DNA of 6,313 bases from DATAQC01 sp039649175 (GCA_039649175.1 JBBWZS010000091.1:1-6313); one strand, 5' to 3'; counted from the first letter of the stretch, positions 1 through 6,108 are shown. A program made the numbers and translations. The notes: generated by a model not told the origin, from the letters alone.

Positions 1-1025
1 GCGGCCAGGGCGGCGGCGGTGGTGACGACGGTGAGCCCGCCGCCGTTGCCGGCCCGGTGCAGCGCGCCCAGGACGGCATCGAAGCCGTCGGGCCCTCCCC
101 GGCTGACGATGGCCAGGTGCTCCATGACCGCTTCGAAATGGGCATGACCGGGGGCGAAGCCCGAGTCGGTGCCGTCGGTGGTGATGAGGCGGACGAGGGC
201 TCCCTGGCGCCAGGCACCGGCGAGGATGCTGGCGGCCGCCGATACTGCGGTCTCGAAGGTGGCCTCGGTGTGCACCGGGTGCCGGATGTCGAGCAGGACC
301 GTCGCCCGTCCCTGCCAGGGGAGCTCGAGCTGACGGACGACCAGCTCACCGGTGCGGGCGGTGGAGGGCCAGTGCACCCGCCGCAGGTCGTCGCCCATCT
401 CGTAGGGCCGCAGACCGTAGAGGTCTTCGCCGTTGGGGCCGACGCTCGCCGGCCTCGGCACGCCCGAGGTGGGGTCGTCGCCCCGGGTGTGGCCCGCCGG
501 CGCCAGCGCCTCCACCGCCGGGTACACGGTGAGCTCGGTCGAGGGGGCGATGGTGGTGACCCGCGACCACAGCCCGAAGGCGTCGGTCACCTCGGCCTCC
601 AGGGGGCCGACGGTGAAGATCCCCCGGCGGTCGGCCGGGAGGCGGTAGGACGCCGATTCCCGGCGGCCGGCGCCGACGGGCGCCAGGAGGAACCGGGCGT
701 GGCGCCGCCCGGATGCGCCGGCGCCGGAGCCGGGGGTGGCCAGGGCGAAGGTGTCACGCACGGCGACCACGGGCGAGGGGCGGGGGCCCAGGTTGGCGAC
801 CGCCAGCTCCACCCGGCTGTCGGCGCCCACGTGGATGCGCGTGGGGTGCACGGTGCGGCTGGCGTCGAGGTCGACCTGGCGCACCAGCACCGCCACCGCC
901 CCCGCCACCAGGAGCCCGGCGGCGCCGGCGCCCAGCACGAACAGCTCGAAGATGCCGAAGATGCGCCCGGCGGCCACCAGCGCCACCGCTCCGGCTGCCA
1001 TCGCCCAGCCGCGCCGGGTAGGCAC
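1..1025 (-). CDS. DUF58 domain-containing membrane protein (C-terminus outside window)
   Basis: This reading frame stays open on the minus strand from a GTG at 1025 to the window edge (341 codons, no stop reached). The N-terminus (PTRRGW) is basic and followed by two hydrophobic stretches, about residues 7-20 and 26-48, the usual DUF58 pair of membrane helices. The family hallmark lies at residues 199-231: GEDLYGLRPYEMGDDLRR, then VHWPSTARTGELVVRQ. After it comes a VWA-like strand with VLLDIR (residues 243-248) and an Ala-rich helix. DUF58 proteins are membrane-anchored partners of MoxR ATPases, and their biochemical role is poorly defined. The GTG start lies 2 bases after the MoxR stop, so translational coupling is likely; an in-frame ATG at 1001 would cut off the basic N-terminus. 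Family assignment is secure, function is not. Confidence 0.93.
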   Translation of the reverse strand, partial: MPTRRGWAMAAGAVALVAAGRIFGIFELFVLGAGAAGLLVAGAVAVLVRQVDLDASRTVHPTRIHVGADSRVELAVANLGPRPSPVVAVRDTFALATPGSGAGASGRRHARFLLAPVGAGRRESASYRLPADRRGIFTVGPLEAEVTDAFGLWSRVTTIAPSTELTVYPAVEALAPAGHTRGDDPTSGVPRPASVGPNGEDLYGLRPYEMGDDLRRVHWPSTARTGELVVRQLELPWQGRATVLLDIRHPVHTEATFETAVSAAASILAGAWRQGALVRLITTDGTDSGFAPGHAHFEAVMEHLAIVSRGGPDGFDAVLGALHRAGNGGGLTVVTTAAALA

Positions 1026-1027
1026 CC

Positions 1028-2008
<981 letters not shown>

Positions 2009-2016
2009 TCGGATCA

Positions 2017-2022
2017 AGCGTA
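2017..2022 (-). promoter_or_regulatory. Putative -10 box of the MoxR-DUF58 operon
   Basis: TACGCT on the minus strand fits the TAnnnT form of actinobacterial -10 elements. It ends 8 bases before the GTG at 2008, so transcription would start at or next to that codon and give a leaderless mRNA. I see no TTGACA-like -35 at the usual spacing. This is inference from spacing and motif only. Confidence 0.5.
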
Positions 2023-2042
2023 CTGCGGCACCGGTTCTGAGC

Positions 2043-2061
2043 CGGGCCGCCCGGCGGCCCG
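2043..2061. repeat. Perfect 9+1+9 palindrome between divergent promoters
   Basis: CGGGCCGCC and its exact reverse complement GGCGGCCCG flank a single C at 2052. That centre lies 30 bases from the near edge of the minus-strand -10 (2022) and 29 bases from the near edge of the plus-strand -10 (2081). The palindrome therefore covers or adjoins both expected -35 regions. A shared operator is the natural guess, but high G+C raises the chance of accidental palindromes, and no cognate regulator is encoded in the window. Confidence 0.45.
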
Positions 2062-2080
2062 CATCCGGGGCGCTGCCGCC

Positions 2081-2086
2081 TACCCT
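2081..2086 (+). promoter_or_regulatory. Putative -10 box of the ROK operon
   Basis: TACCCT lies 12 bases before the GTG at 2099, so a transcript starting about 7 bases downstream would have a leader of only about 5 bases. The same hexamer recurs before the HNH gene (3333-3338). No convincing -35 hexamer is visible. No Shine-Dalgarno sequence precedes the GTG, in keeping with near-leaderless initiation. Confidence 0.5.
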
Positions 2087-2098
2087 TCGGTCATCGAA

Positions 2099-3031
2099 GT
2101 GGCATTGGCGATCGACGTGGGGGGCACCAAGGTGGCGGCGGCCATCGTGTCCGCCGACGGCGAGGTCGTGGCCCGGGCGACGGCCCCGACGCCCCGGACG
2201 GACAGGCCCGACGAGGTGATGGACCGGATCCTCGCCGTGGTCGACGACGTGTGGCCGGACCGGTCCTCCTCGGATGACGGAGGTGGTGGCCGTGGTGGCG
2301 GTGGTGGGCGTGGTGGTGACGGGGACCGTCACGTCGTCGTCTGTGGGGTCGGGTGCGGCGGTCCCATGAGCGCCGGGGGCGAGGAGGTCTCGCCCCTCAA
2401 CATCGAGTCGATGCGGGACTACCCACTGCGGTCCCGCCTGGCCGAGGCCACCGGCGTGAGTACGTTCGTCGACAACGACGCCAAGGCCCTGGCCCTGGGC
2501 GAGGGATGGCGCGGGGCGGCGGCGGGCTGCGACGACTTCCTGGCCATGGTCGTGTCCACCGGCGTGGGCGGGGGCATCGTGCTCGACGGCCGCCTGCTCG
2601 ACGGTGCCGGTGGCAACGCCGGCCACATCGGCCATGTGACCGTCGTGCCCGACGGCCGGACCTGTGGGTGCGGGGCGAAGGGGTGCCTCGAAGCGGAAGC
2701 GTCGGGAACGGCCATCGCCGCGATCACGGGCCGGCCGGCGGCCGAGGCCGGCGACGACGTCATCGACCGCACCGCCACCCTGGTGGGCCGGGCCGTGGCA
2801 TCGGTGGCCAACCTGCTCGACCTGCGCCTGGCTGTCGTGGCGGGGTCGGTGGCCCTGGGCTTCGGCGACCGCTTCTTCGCGCGTGCCCAGGACGAGGTCG
2901 ACCGTCAGGCCCGCCTGGCGTTCTCCGCAGGCACCCGCATCGTGGCCGCCGGGCTGGGTGACCTCGGGCCCCTGGTAGGGGCGGCGGCGGTGGGGTGGCG
3001 GGCCCTGGACCGCCTGGAGCCCGCCCGATGA
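2099..3031 (+). CDS. ROK-family sugar kinase (glucokinase-like)
   Basis: This encodes 310 residues, typical of the family, and predicts ATP-dependent phosphorylation of a hexose, probably glucose, in the cytoplasm. It has the phosphate-binding loop DVGGTK (residues 6-11), VDNDAKALALGEGW (124-137) holding the catalytic Asp127, and STGVGGGIV (153-161). GNAGHIGH (172-179) and the zinc signature CGCGAKGCLE (189-198) follow, the cysteines being those of the ROK signature. No N-terminal helix-turn-helix is present, so it is a kinase rather than a NagC/XylR-type repressor. The GTG at 2099 sits directly before the first beta strand and just after a -10-like box. A Gly/Arg/Asp-rich stretch (residues 56-78) interrupts the region before the strand leading to GVGCGGPM and looks like a lineage-specific insertion. 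Fructokinase or ManNAc kinase activity cannot be excluded. Confidence 0.93.
   Translation: MALAIDVGGTKVAAAIVSADGEVVARATAPTPRTDRPDEVMDRILAVVDDVWPDRSSSDDGGGGRGGGGGRGGDGDRHVVVCGVGCGGPMSAGGEEVSPLNIESMRDYPLRSRLAEATGVSTFVDNDAKALALGEGWRGAAAGCDDFLAMVVSTGVGGGIVLDGRLLDGAGGNAGHIGHVTVVPDGRTCGCGAKGCLEAEASGTAIAAITGRPAAEAGDDVIDRTATLVGRAVASVANLLDLRLAVVAGSVALGFGDRFFARAQDEVDRQARLAFSAGTRIVAAGLGDLGPLVGAAAVGWRALDRLEPAR
2279..2317 (+). repeat. GGT-rich low-complexity tract inside the ROK gene
   Basis: Thirteen codons encode Gly4-Arg-Gly5-Arg-Gly2 as imperfect runs of GGN separated by CGT. Seven of the eleven Gly codons are GGT, although nearby genes prefer GGC and GGG. This points to expansion of a short GGT repeat. 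The tract lies between the first ROK subdomain strands and the GVGCGGPM strand, away from the recognised active-site motifs. Confidence 0.75.
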
Positions 3032-3270
3032 CGATCGGGGGGTGGCCGGTGGTCAAGGCGGTGGCCGTGCGCCCCCGCCTGTGGCCGACGGCGCTCGTGC
3101 AGGTCCGGCGCCTGGCCCCGCCGGGCTGGTGGCGGCGGTGGCCCCCGCTACCCGCTCCGGACCCCGACTGGATGCGGTTCCGGGCCCGCACCGCCTACGG
3201 CGACCCCGACCACCGGCCCGAGCCGGCGGACGTGGTGGCGTGGCTGGAATGGTGCCGGACGGGCGCGTGA
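3028..3270 (+). CDS. Small Trp-rich protein of unknown function
   Basis: This 80-residue protein starts at an ATG overlapping the ROK stop (ATGA, 3028-3031), which implies translational coupling. Eight residues are Trp (6, 19, 34, 35, 38, 48, 72, 75). It is strongly basic in the first half (VRPRLW, VRRLAPPGWWRRW), Pro-rich in the middle, and ends in an acidic amphipathic stretch (EPADVVAWLEWCR). There is no signal peptide or clear membrane helix. From memory it resembles short uncharacterised actinobacterial proteins with an RPxLWPTAL motif and a WCR ending, but I know no function for them. In-frame GTG codons at 3049 and 3061 are alternative starts, though the overlap favours 3028. Association with ROK suggests a common transcript, not necessarily a common pathway. 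Confidence 0.75.
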   Translation: MTIGGWPVVKAVAVRPRLWPTALVQVRRLAPPGWWRRWPPLPAPDPDWMRFRARTAYGDPDHRPEPADVVAWLEWCRTGA

Positions 3271-3316
3271 TCGCCGCTCGCTCCTCTCGAGGACCGGCCG
3301 AAACGACGACCGGGTG

Positions 3317-3333
3317 AGCGCGCCAGCCGCGCT
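3317..3333. repeat. Inverted repeat touching the HNH promoter
   Basis: AGCGCG (3317-3322) and CGCGCT (3328-3333) are exact reverse complements around a 5-base spacer. The right arm ends on the first T of the TACCCT box, so a bound protein would cover the -10 region. The arms are short and the region G+C-rich, so chance is a real alternative. Confidence 0.3.
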
Positions 3334-3338
3334 ACCCT
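3333..3338 (+). promoter_or_regulatory. Putative -10 box of the HNH operon
   Basis: TACCCT matches the box before the ROK gene. It ends 8 bases before an ATG at 3347, placing the likely transcription start at that ATG, about 52 bases ahead of the HNH start codon. No clear -35 is visible. The 76 bases between the previous stop (3270) and this ATG otherwise hold only short inverted repeats and no terminator I can recognise. Confidence 0.5.
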
Positions 3339-3346
3339 CTGCGACG

Positions 3347-3397
3347 ATGGTTGAACGACCAGCGAGCGCCAGGGCCGGAGCCGGACCGAGACCCTGA
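3347..3397 (+). CDS. Possible 16-residue leader peptide before HNH
   Basis: A short frame starts at the ATG 8 bases after the TACCCT box and ends in a TGA that overlaps the HNH start (TGATG, 3395-3399). The peptide is MVERPASARAGAGPRP. Its position would make it leaderless, with HNH reached by reinitiation: HNH lacks a well-placed Shine-Dalgarno sequence, the nearest GGAG (3377-3380) being 16 bases from the ATG. The codons (GTT, GAA, CGA, CCA, AGG, GGA, AGA) are unlike those of neighbouring genes. That suggests either an untranslated leader or a regulatory peptide rich in rare codons. It is hypothetical. Confidence 0.3.
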   Translation: MVERPASARAGAGPRP

Positions 3398-3906
3398 TGA
3401 CGAAGGCGCTGGTGCTCAACGCGTCCTACGAGCCGCTCTGTGTTGTCTCGGCTCGCCGGGCCCTGGTGCTGGTGCTGCGAGAGAAGGCCGAGCTCCTCCA
3501 CGCCACCGACCACCAGTTCCACTCCGAGCGTGCCGTCCTGCCCGAACCGTCGGTCATCCGTCTCACCTACTTCGTGAAGGTGCCTTTCCGGGCCCGGGCC
3601 GCGCTCAACCGGCGGGCGGTGTTCGCCCGCGACGACCACCGCTGCCAGTACTGCGGTGGCGCCGCCGAGAACATCGACCACGTCATCCCCCGCAGCCGAG
3701 GAGGCCCCCACACCTGGGAGAACGTGGTCGCCGCCTGCCGCCCGTGCAACACGCGCAAGGAGGACCGCCTGGTCCACGAGACGGCGCTCAAGCTGCGGCG
3801 GCGGCCGGTGGCCCCCCAGGAGCTCACCTGGATCATCGTGGCCGTGGGCAGCGTGCACCCGCACTGGAAGCCCTACCTCGCCAACGGCGCCGCGCTGTCG
3901 GCCTGA
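3397..3906 (+). CDS. HNH endonuclease-family protein
   Basis: This 169-residue protein is a predicted metal-dependent nuclease. The N-terminal part (TKALVLNASYEPLCVVSARR, residues 2-21) is characteristic of a widespread chromosomal actinobacterial HNH family. The nuclease core has two CxxC zinc knuckles (Cys83/Cys86 in CQYC and Cys114/Cys117 in CRPC), the catalytic pair Asp94-His95 in NIDHVIPRSRGG, Asn109 in TWENV, and Asn118 where the last His of the motif often stands (an HNN variant). Length and start match the family as I know it; biological role and DNA target are unknown. No methyltransferase, toxin partner, phage or intein sequence surrounds it, so a housekeeping role is more likely than restriction or homing. 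It begins the three-gene plus-strand set, and the next gene begins at its stop codon. Confidence 0.93.
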   Translation: MTKALVLNASYEPLCVVSARRALVLVLREKAELLHATDHQFHSERAVLPEPSVIRLTYFVKVPFRARAALNRRAVFARDDHRCQYCGGAAENIDHVIPRSRGGPHTWENVVAACRPCNTRKEDRLVHETALKLRRRPVAPQELTWIIVAVGSVHPHWKPYLANGAALSA

Positions 3907-4688
3907 TCCCGGCCACCCCGGTCTCGACCTGGGCCGGGCGTTGGCGAGTCGACCGGTGGCGGGGCTCGGCCGCCGACGCCCACGGCGGGGTCTGGCCGCA
4001 ACGGCTCGTTGCCGACGGCCCCGCCGTGCGCCTGGTCGACGCTGACGGGCCCGCCCTGGTGCTGGGCAGCACCCAACCGCCCGGTGTGGTCGACGAGGAG
4101 GCGGCGGCGGCCGGCGGGGTCGCGGTGGTGAGGCGGCGAAGCGGTGGGGGAGCGGTGCTCGTCGGCACCGGCGACGTGGTGTGGGTCGACGTCTACGTCC
4201 CGGCGGGCGACGGGCTGTGGGAGGCCGATGTGGGCCGGGCCACGCACTGGCTGGGTCGGGCGTGGGCCGACACCCTGGTCGCCCTCGGTGTCGAGGCCCA
4301 CTGGCACGACGGCCCCCTGGTGGCCAGCCCGTGGTCGTCGCTGGTGTGCTTCGCCGGCCTCGGCCCTGGGGAGGTGTTGGCCGGCCCCGCCGGTGGCCCC
4401 GCCGGCGGGTCCCATGACCGACCGAGCAAGGTCGTGGGCATCAGCCAACGCCGGACCCGGGCGGGCACGCTGTTCCAGTGTGCGGCGCTGCTGAGGTGGG
4501 ACCCGGCGGTGATCGTCGGCGTGCTCAGCCTCGACGACAGGGACCGGCCCCGCGCCGCCCACGACCTCGAGGGGCTGGCCGCGGGGCTGGCCGACCTGGT
4601 CGTCGAGGGGGGTCCGGACGGCCGGGGCGGGCGGCCGACGGTCGCCGCCGTCGAGGATGCCTTCCTCGCCCGGCTGAGTAGCCTCTGA
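3903..4688 (+). CDS. LplA/LipM-like lipoate or octanoate transferase family protein
   Basis: About 261 residues belong to the BPL/LplA/LipB cofactor transferase fold. Numbered from the CTG at 3903, the ligand-binding loop VVRRRSGGGAVLV is at residues 75-87 and the cofactor lysine is Lys176 in SKVVGISQRRTRAG. Cys149 in LVCFAGLGPGEV lies where LipM-type octanoyltransferases keep their catalytic Cys, by my recollection of LipM. The His that usually follows GGGAV in LplA is missing. These traits suggest octanoyl or lipoyl transfer to carrier proteins, but the substrate is unproven. There is no ATG, GTG or TTG between the HNH stop and residue 42 (GTG at 4026, which would delete conserved N-terminal sequence). 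The start is therefore probably CTG 3903 or ATC 3906, both overlapping the HNH TGA. The frame is open back through HNH, but that part looks spurious. Confidence 0.85.
   Translation: MIPATPVSTWAGRWRVDRWRGSAADAHGGVWPQRLVADGPAVRLVDADGPALVLGSTQPPGVVDEEAAAAGGVAVVRRRSGGGAVLVGTGDVVWVDVYVPAGDGLWEADVGRATHWLGRAWADTLVALGVEAHWHDGPLVASPWSSLVCFAGLGPGEVLAGPAGGPAGGSHDRPSKVVGISQRRTRAGTLFQCAALLRWDPAVIVGVLSLDDRDRPRAAHDLEGLAAGLADLVVEGGPDGRGGRPTVAAVEDAFLARLSSL
4383..4406 (+). repeat. 12-bp tandem repeat encoding GPAG-GPAG
   Basis: GGCCCCGCCGGT is followed directly by GGCCCCGCCGGC, one mismatch. The copies lie in frame in the LplA-like gene, between Cys149 and Lys176, and lengthen the loop just before the cofactor lysine. 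Confidence 0.7.
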
Positions 4689-4690
4689 GG
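4687..4690 (+). promoter_or_regulatory. Shine-Dalgarno site choosing the start of the downstream hypothetical gene
   Basis: GAGG overlaps the LplA-like stop codon and lies 5 bases before the ATG at 4696. This favours that ATG over the in-frame GTG at 4690, which overlaps the site itself. Confidence 0.5.
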
Positions 4691-4695
4691 TGACG

Positions 4696-5172
4696 ATGAG
4701 CGCCCCGCCCGATGAGATCGTGTTCCGGGCCGACGACCGAGCCGAGCTCGTCGCCCGCATGGCCCGGCTGGCCCGGGACCGCGACGGGTGGGTGAACATC
4801 TCACCGGTGCTGCCCGAAGGCGTCAACCCCCCTCGTCAGGGCCTGCTGCGGTTCCTGGGGGCGCGAGGTCCCGAGGCCCTGTTGGCCACCTGGATCCCCG
4901 GCGAGGCCCGGCGCGAGGGGTTCGAGGCGACCACCGTGGGCCTGCAACACGCCGCCGGCAAGAAGGTCGTCGCCCGGTTGGCCGACAGCGGTCTGCCCAT
5001 GCCCGCGGGATGGAAGGTCACCCAGGACCACGCCGCTCGCGGGGTGGTGGCCACGGTGGGCGAGGACTCCGATCTGGACGAGGTGGCGGCCTGGCTGGTC
5101 GGGGCCGCCGAACGGGTGGCGACCTCACCGCTCACCGGCACGTGGCGGGCCACGTTCTATCGCCGCGCCTGA
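4696..5172 (+). CDS. Conserved-looking hypothetical protein, 158 residues
   Basis: I cannot assign a function. The protein is soluble, with no signal peptide or membrane helix. It starts with an acidic/Arg-rich helix (EIVFRADDRAELVARMARLA), then GWVNISPVLPEGVNPPRQG, RGPEALLATWIPG, TTVGLQHAAGKKVVARLAD and a Gly-Trp-containing PAGWKVTQDHAARGVVATV. It ends in an Ala-rich helix and a Thr-Trp-Arg stretch (PLTGTWRATFYRRA). Strand-helix alternation and regular codon use indicate a genuine folded protein, and I recall similar uncharacterised proteins in actinobacteria. It begins 7 bases after the LplA-like stop with its own GAGG, so it is probably the last gene of the HNH operon. Its end is 16 bases from the end of the convergent methyltransferase gene. 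Confidence 0.85.
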   Translation: MSAPPDEIVFRADDRAELVARMARLARDRDGWVNISPVLPEGVNPPRQGLLRFLGARGPEALLATWIPGEARREGFEATTVGLQHAAGKKVVARLADSGLPMPAGWKVTQDHAARGVVATVGEDSDLDEVAAWLVGAAERVATSPLTGTWRATFYRRA

Positions 5173-5188
5173 CGGGCCGGACAGGACG

Positions 5189-5863
5189 CTACGGCTGATC
5201 GGCGATGAGGGCGAGGGCGAAGCCGTCGTAGCCCTTGGCCCCCACGGTCTGGATGACGGTGGCGCTCACCCGGGGGTCGCCGGCCATCACGTCGTACAGG
5301 CGACGGGTGCCGACGATGGCCGGGTCGGTGCTCGAGGCGTCGGCCACGTCACCGTCGCGCACCACGTTGTCGACCACGATCACCCCGCCCGGGCGACAGA
5401 GCCGCAGCGCCCACTCGAAGTACTCGGGATTGTTGGGCTTGTCGGCATCGATGAAGGCCAGGTCGAAGGGGCCGGCACCCTCGTCGGCCAGGCGCGCCAG
5501 GGTCTCGAGGGCCGCCCCGAGCCGCACCTCGACCCTCTCCGAGAGGCCGGCGCGGGCGATGTTCGACCGGGCGACGTCGGCATGACGGGGGACCGCCTCC
5601 AGGGTGACCAGGTGGCCGTCGGCCCCCATGGCCCGGCCCAGCCAGATGGTGCTGTAGCCGCCCAGCGTGCCGACCTCCAGGATGGTGCGGGCCGAGCTGA
5701 GCCTCACCAGCGATGCCAGCAACTTCCCCTGGCTCGGCGTGACGCTGATCGCCGGCAGCCCGGCGGCGGCGCTATCGGCCAGGCACGCGTCGAGGACGGG
5801 GTCGGTCGGCAACAACCGGTCAGTGATGTAGGTGTCGACGGCCGTCCACAGTTCCGAGGTCAT
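5189..5863 (-). CDS. Class I SAM-dependent O-methyltransferase (catechol/caffeoyl-CoA type)
   Basis: This 224-residue protein has the usual length of bacterial metal-dependent O-methyltransferases (methyltransferase family 3). It should transfer a methyl group from S-adenosylmethionine to a catechol-like hydroxyl in the cytoplasm. Motif I, ILEVGTLGGYST (residues 61-72), binds the cofactor, and Glu89 in VTLEA is placed to bind its ribose. FDLAFIDADKPNNPEYF (133-149) and GGVIVVDNVV (159-168) supply the metal ligands Asp139, Asp165 and Asn166. The C-terminal GAKGYDGFALALI is also family-typical. The ATG at 5863 fits the family's N-terminus; the frame remains open further upstream but that part is not methyltransferase-like. 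It converges on the HNH operon and diverges from the aminotransferase gene. The acceptor cannot be read from the sequence. Confidence 0.94.
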   Translation of the reverse strand: MTSELWTAVDTYITDRLLPTDPVLDACLADSAAAGLPAISVTPSQGKLLASLVRLSSARTILEVGTLGGYSTIWLGRAMGADGHLVTLEAVPRHADVARSNIARAGLSERVEVRLGAALETLARLADEGAGPFDLAFIDADKPNNPEYFEWALRLCRPGGVIVVDNVVRDGDVADASSTDPAIVGTRRLYDVMAGDPRVSATVIQTVGAKGYDGFALALIADQP

Positions 5864-5869
5864 GGGTCG

Positions 5870-5875
5870 AGTCTG
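5870..5875 (-). promoter_or_regulatory. Weak candidate -10 box of the methyltransferase gene
   Basis: CAGACT on the minus strand keeps the A and final T of TAnnnT and ends 6 bases before the ATG at 5863. This is compatible with a leaderless transcript, but the first base deviates and no -35 is seen. Confidence 0.22.
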
Positions 5876-5959
5876 CCCGACCGCCGGCCACAGTCCATGA
5901 CACCTGGACGACGGCGGACGGGTGGCTCCGCCTCTGTCACAATCGTGGGATCGACGTTG

Positions 5960-6023
5960 CGGCTCCCGGCTGCCCCGCCGGTGGAGCCGGGCCACCGGCC
6001 GACGTGTCCATTTGCCCCGGGGC
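5960..6023. repeat. Cluster of dyad symmetries in the divergent intergenic region
   Basis: Three exact symmetries lie together. GCCGGTGG (5977-5984) pairs with CCACCGGC (5992-5999) over a 7-base loop. CGGCTCC (5960-5966) pairs with GGAGCCG (5983-5989), which is mutually exclusive with the first. GCCCCGGGGC (6014-6023) is a 10-base palindrome. No U-tract follows, so this is not an intrinsic terminator. The cluster could be operators or mRNA structure, or an accident of high G+C. The rest of 5864-6112 shows no ORF I would call. Confidence 0.35.
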
Positions 6024-6040
6024 GGGGCTGCGATCAAGGT
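6012..6040 (+). promoter_or_regulatory. Weak candidate promoter of the aminotransferase gene
   Basis: TTGCCC (6012-6017) and CAAGGT (6035-6040) are separated by 17 bases. The -10 keeps only its key A and final T, so support is thin. The 10-base palindrome at 6014-6023 overlaps the -35. Confidence 0.2.
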
Positions 6041-6103
6041 GTGCAGGGAGTAGTCGGCATCATGGAGACAACAGGTCGGAGCATGCGAGCTGCCTGTGAG
6101 CGT

Positions 6104-6108
6104 GGAGG
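6104..6108 (+). promoter_or_regulatory. Ribosome binding site deciding the aminotransferase start
   Basis: GGAGG lies 4 bases before the ATG at 6113. In-frame ATGs at 6062 and 6083 have no comparable site and would add a non-family N-terminal extension. Confidence 0.65.

Noticed and set aside
2009..2635. Upstream extension of the MoxR frame over the ROK gene
   Set aside because: The added residues have no MoxR similarity and lie antisense to conserved ROK motifs; the MoxR fold starts just after 2008.
2099..3031. ROK gene as a NagC/XylR-type repressor
   Set aside because: No N-terminal helix-turn-helix domain; the protein begins directly at the ATP-binding strand.
3351..3902. Extension of the LplA-like frame back through the HNH gene (TTG at 3351)
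   Set aside because: The translation is Arg/Pro/Ala low complexity, while the HNH frame carries all conserved motifs; openness is due to high G+C.
5173..5188. Bidirectional terminator between convergent genes
   Set aside because: Only 16 bases, with no convincing stem-loop or T-tract.
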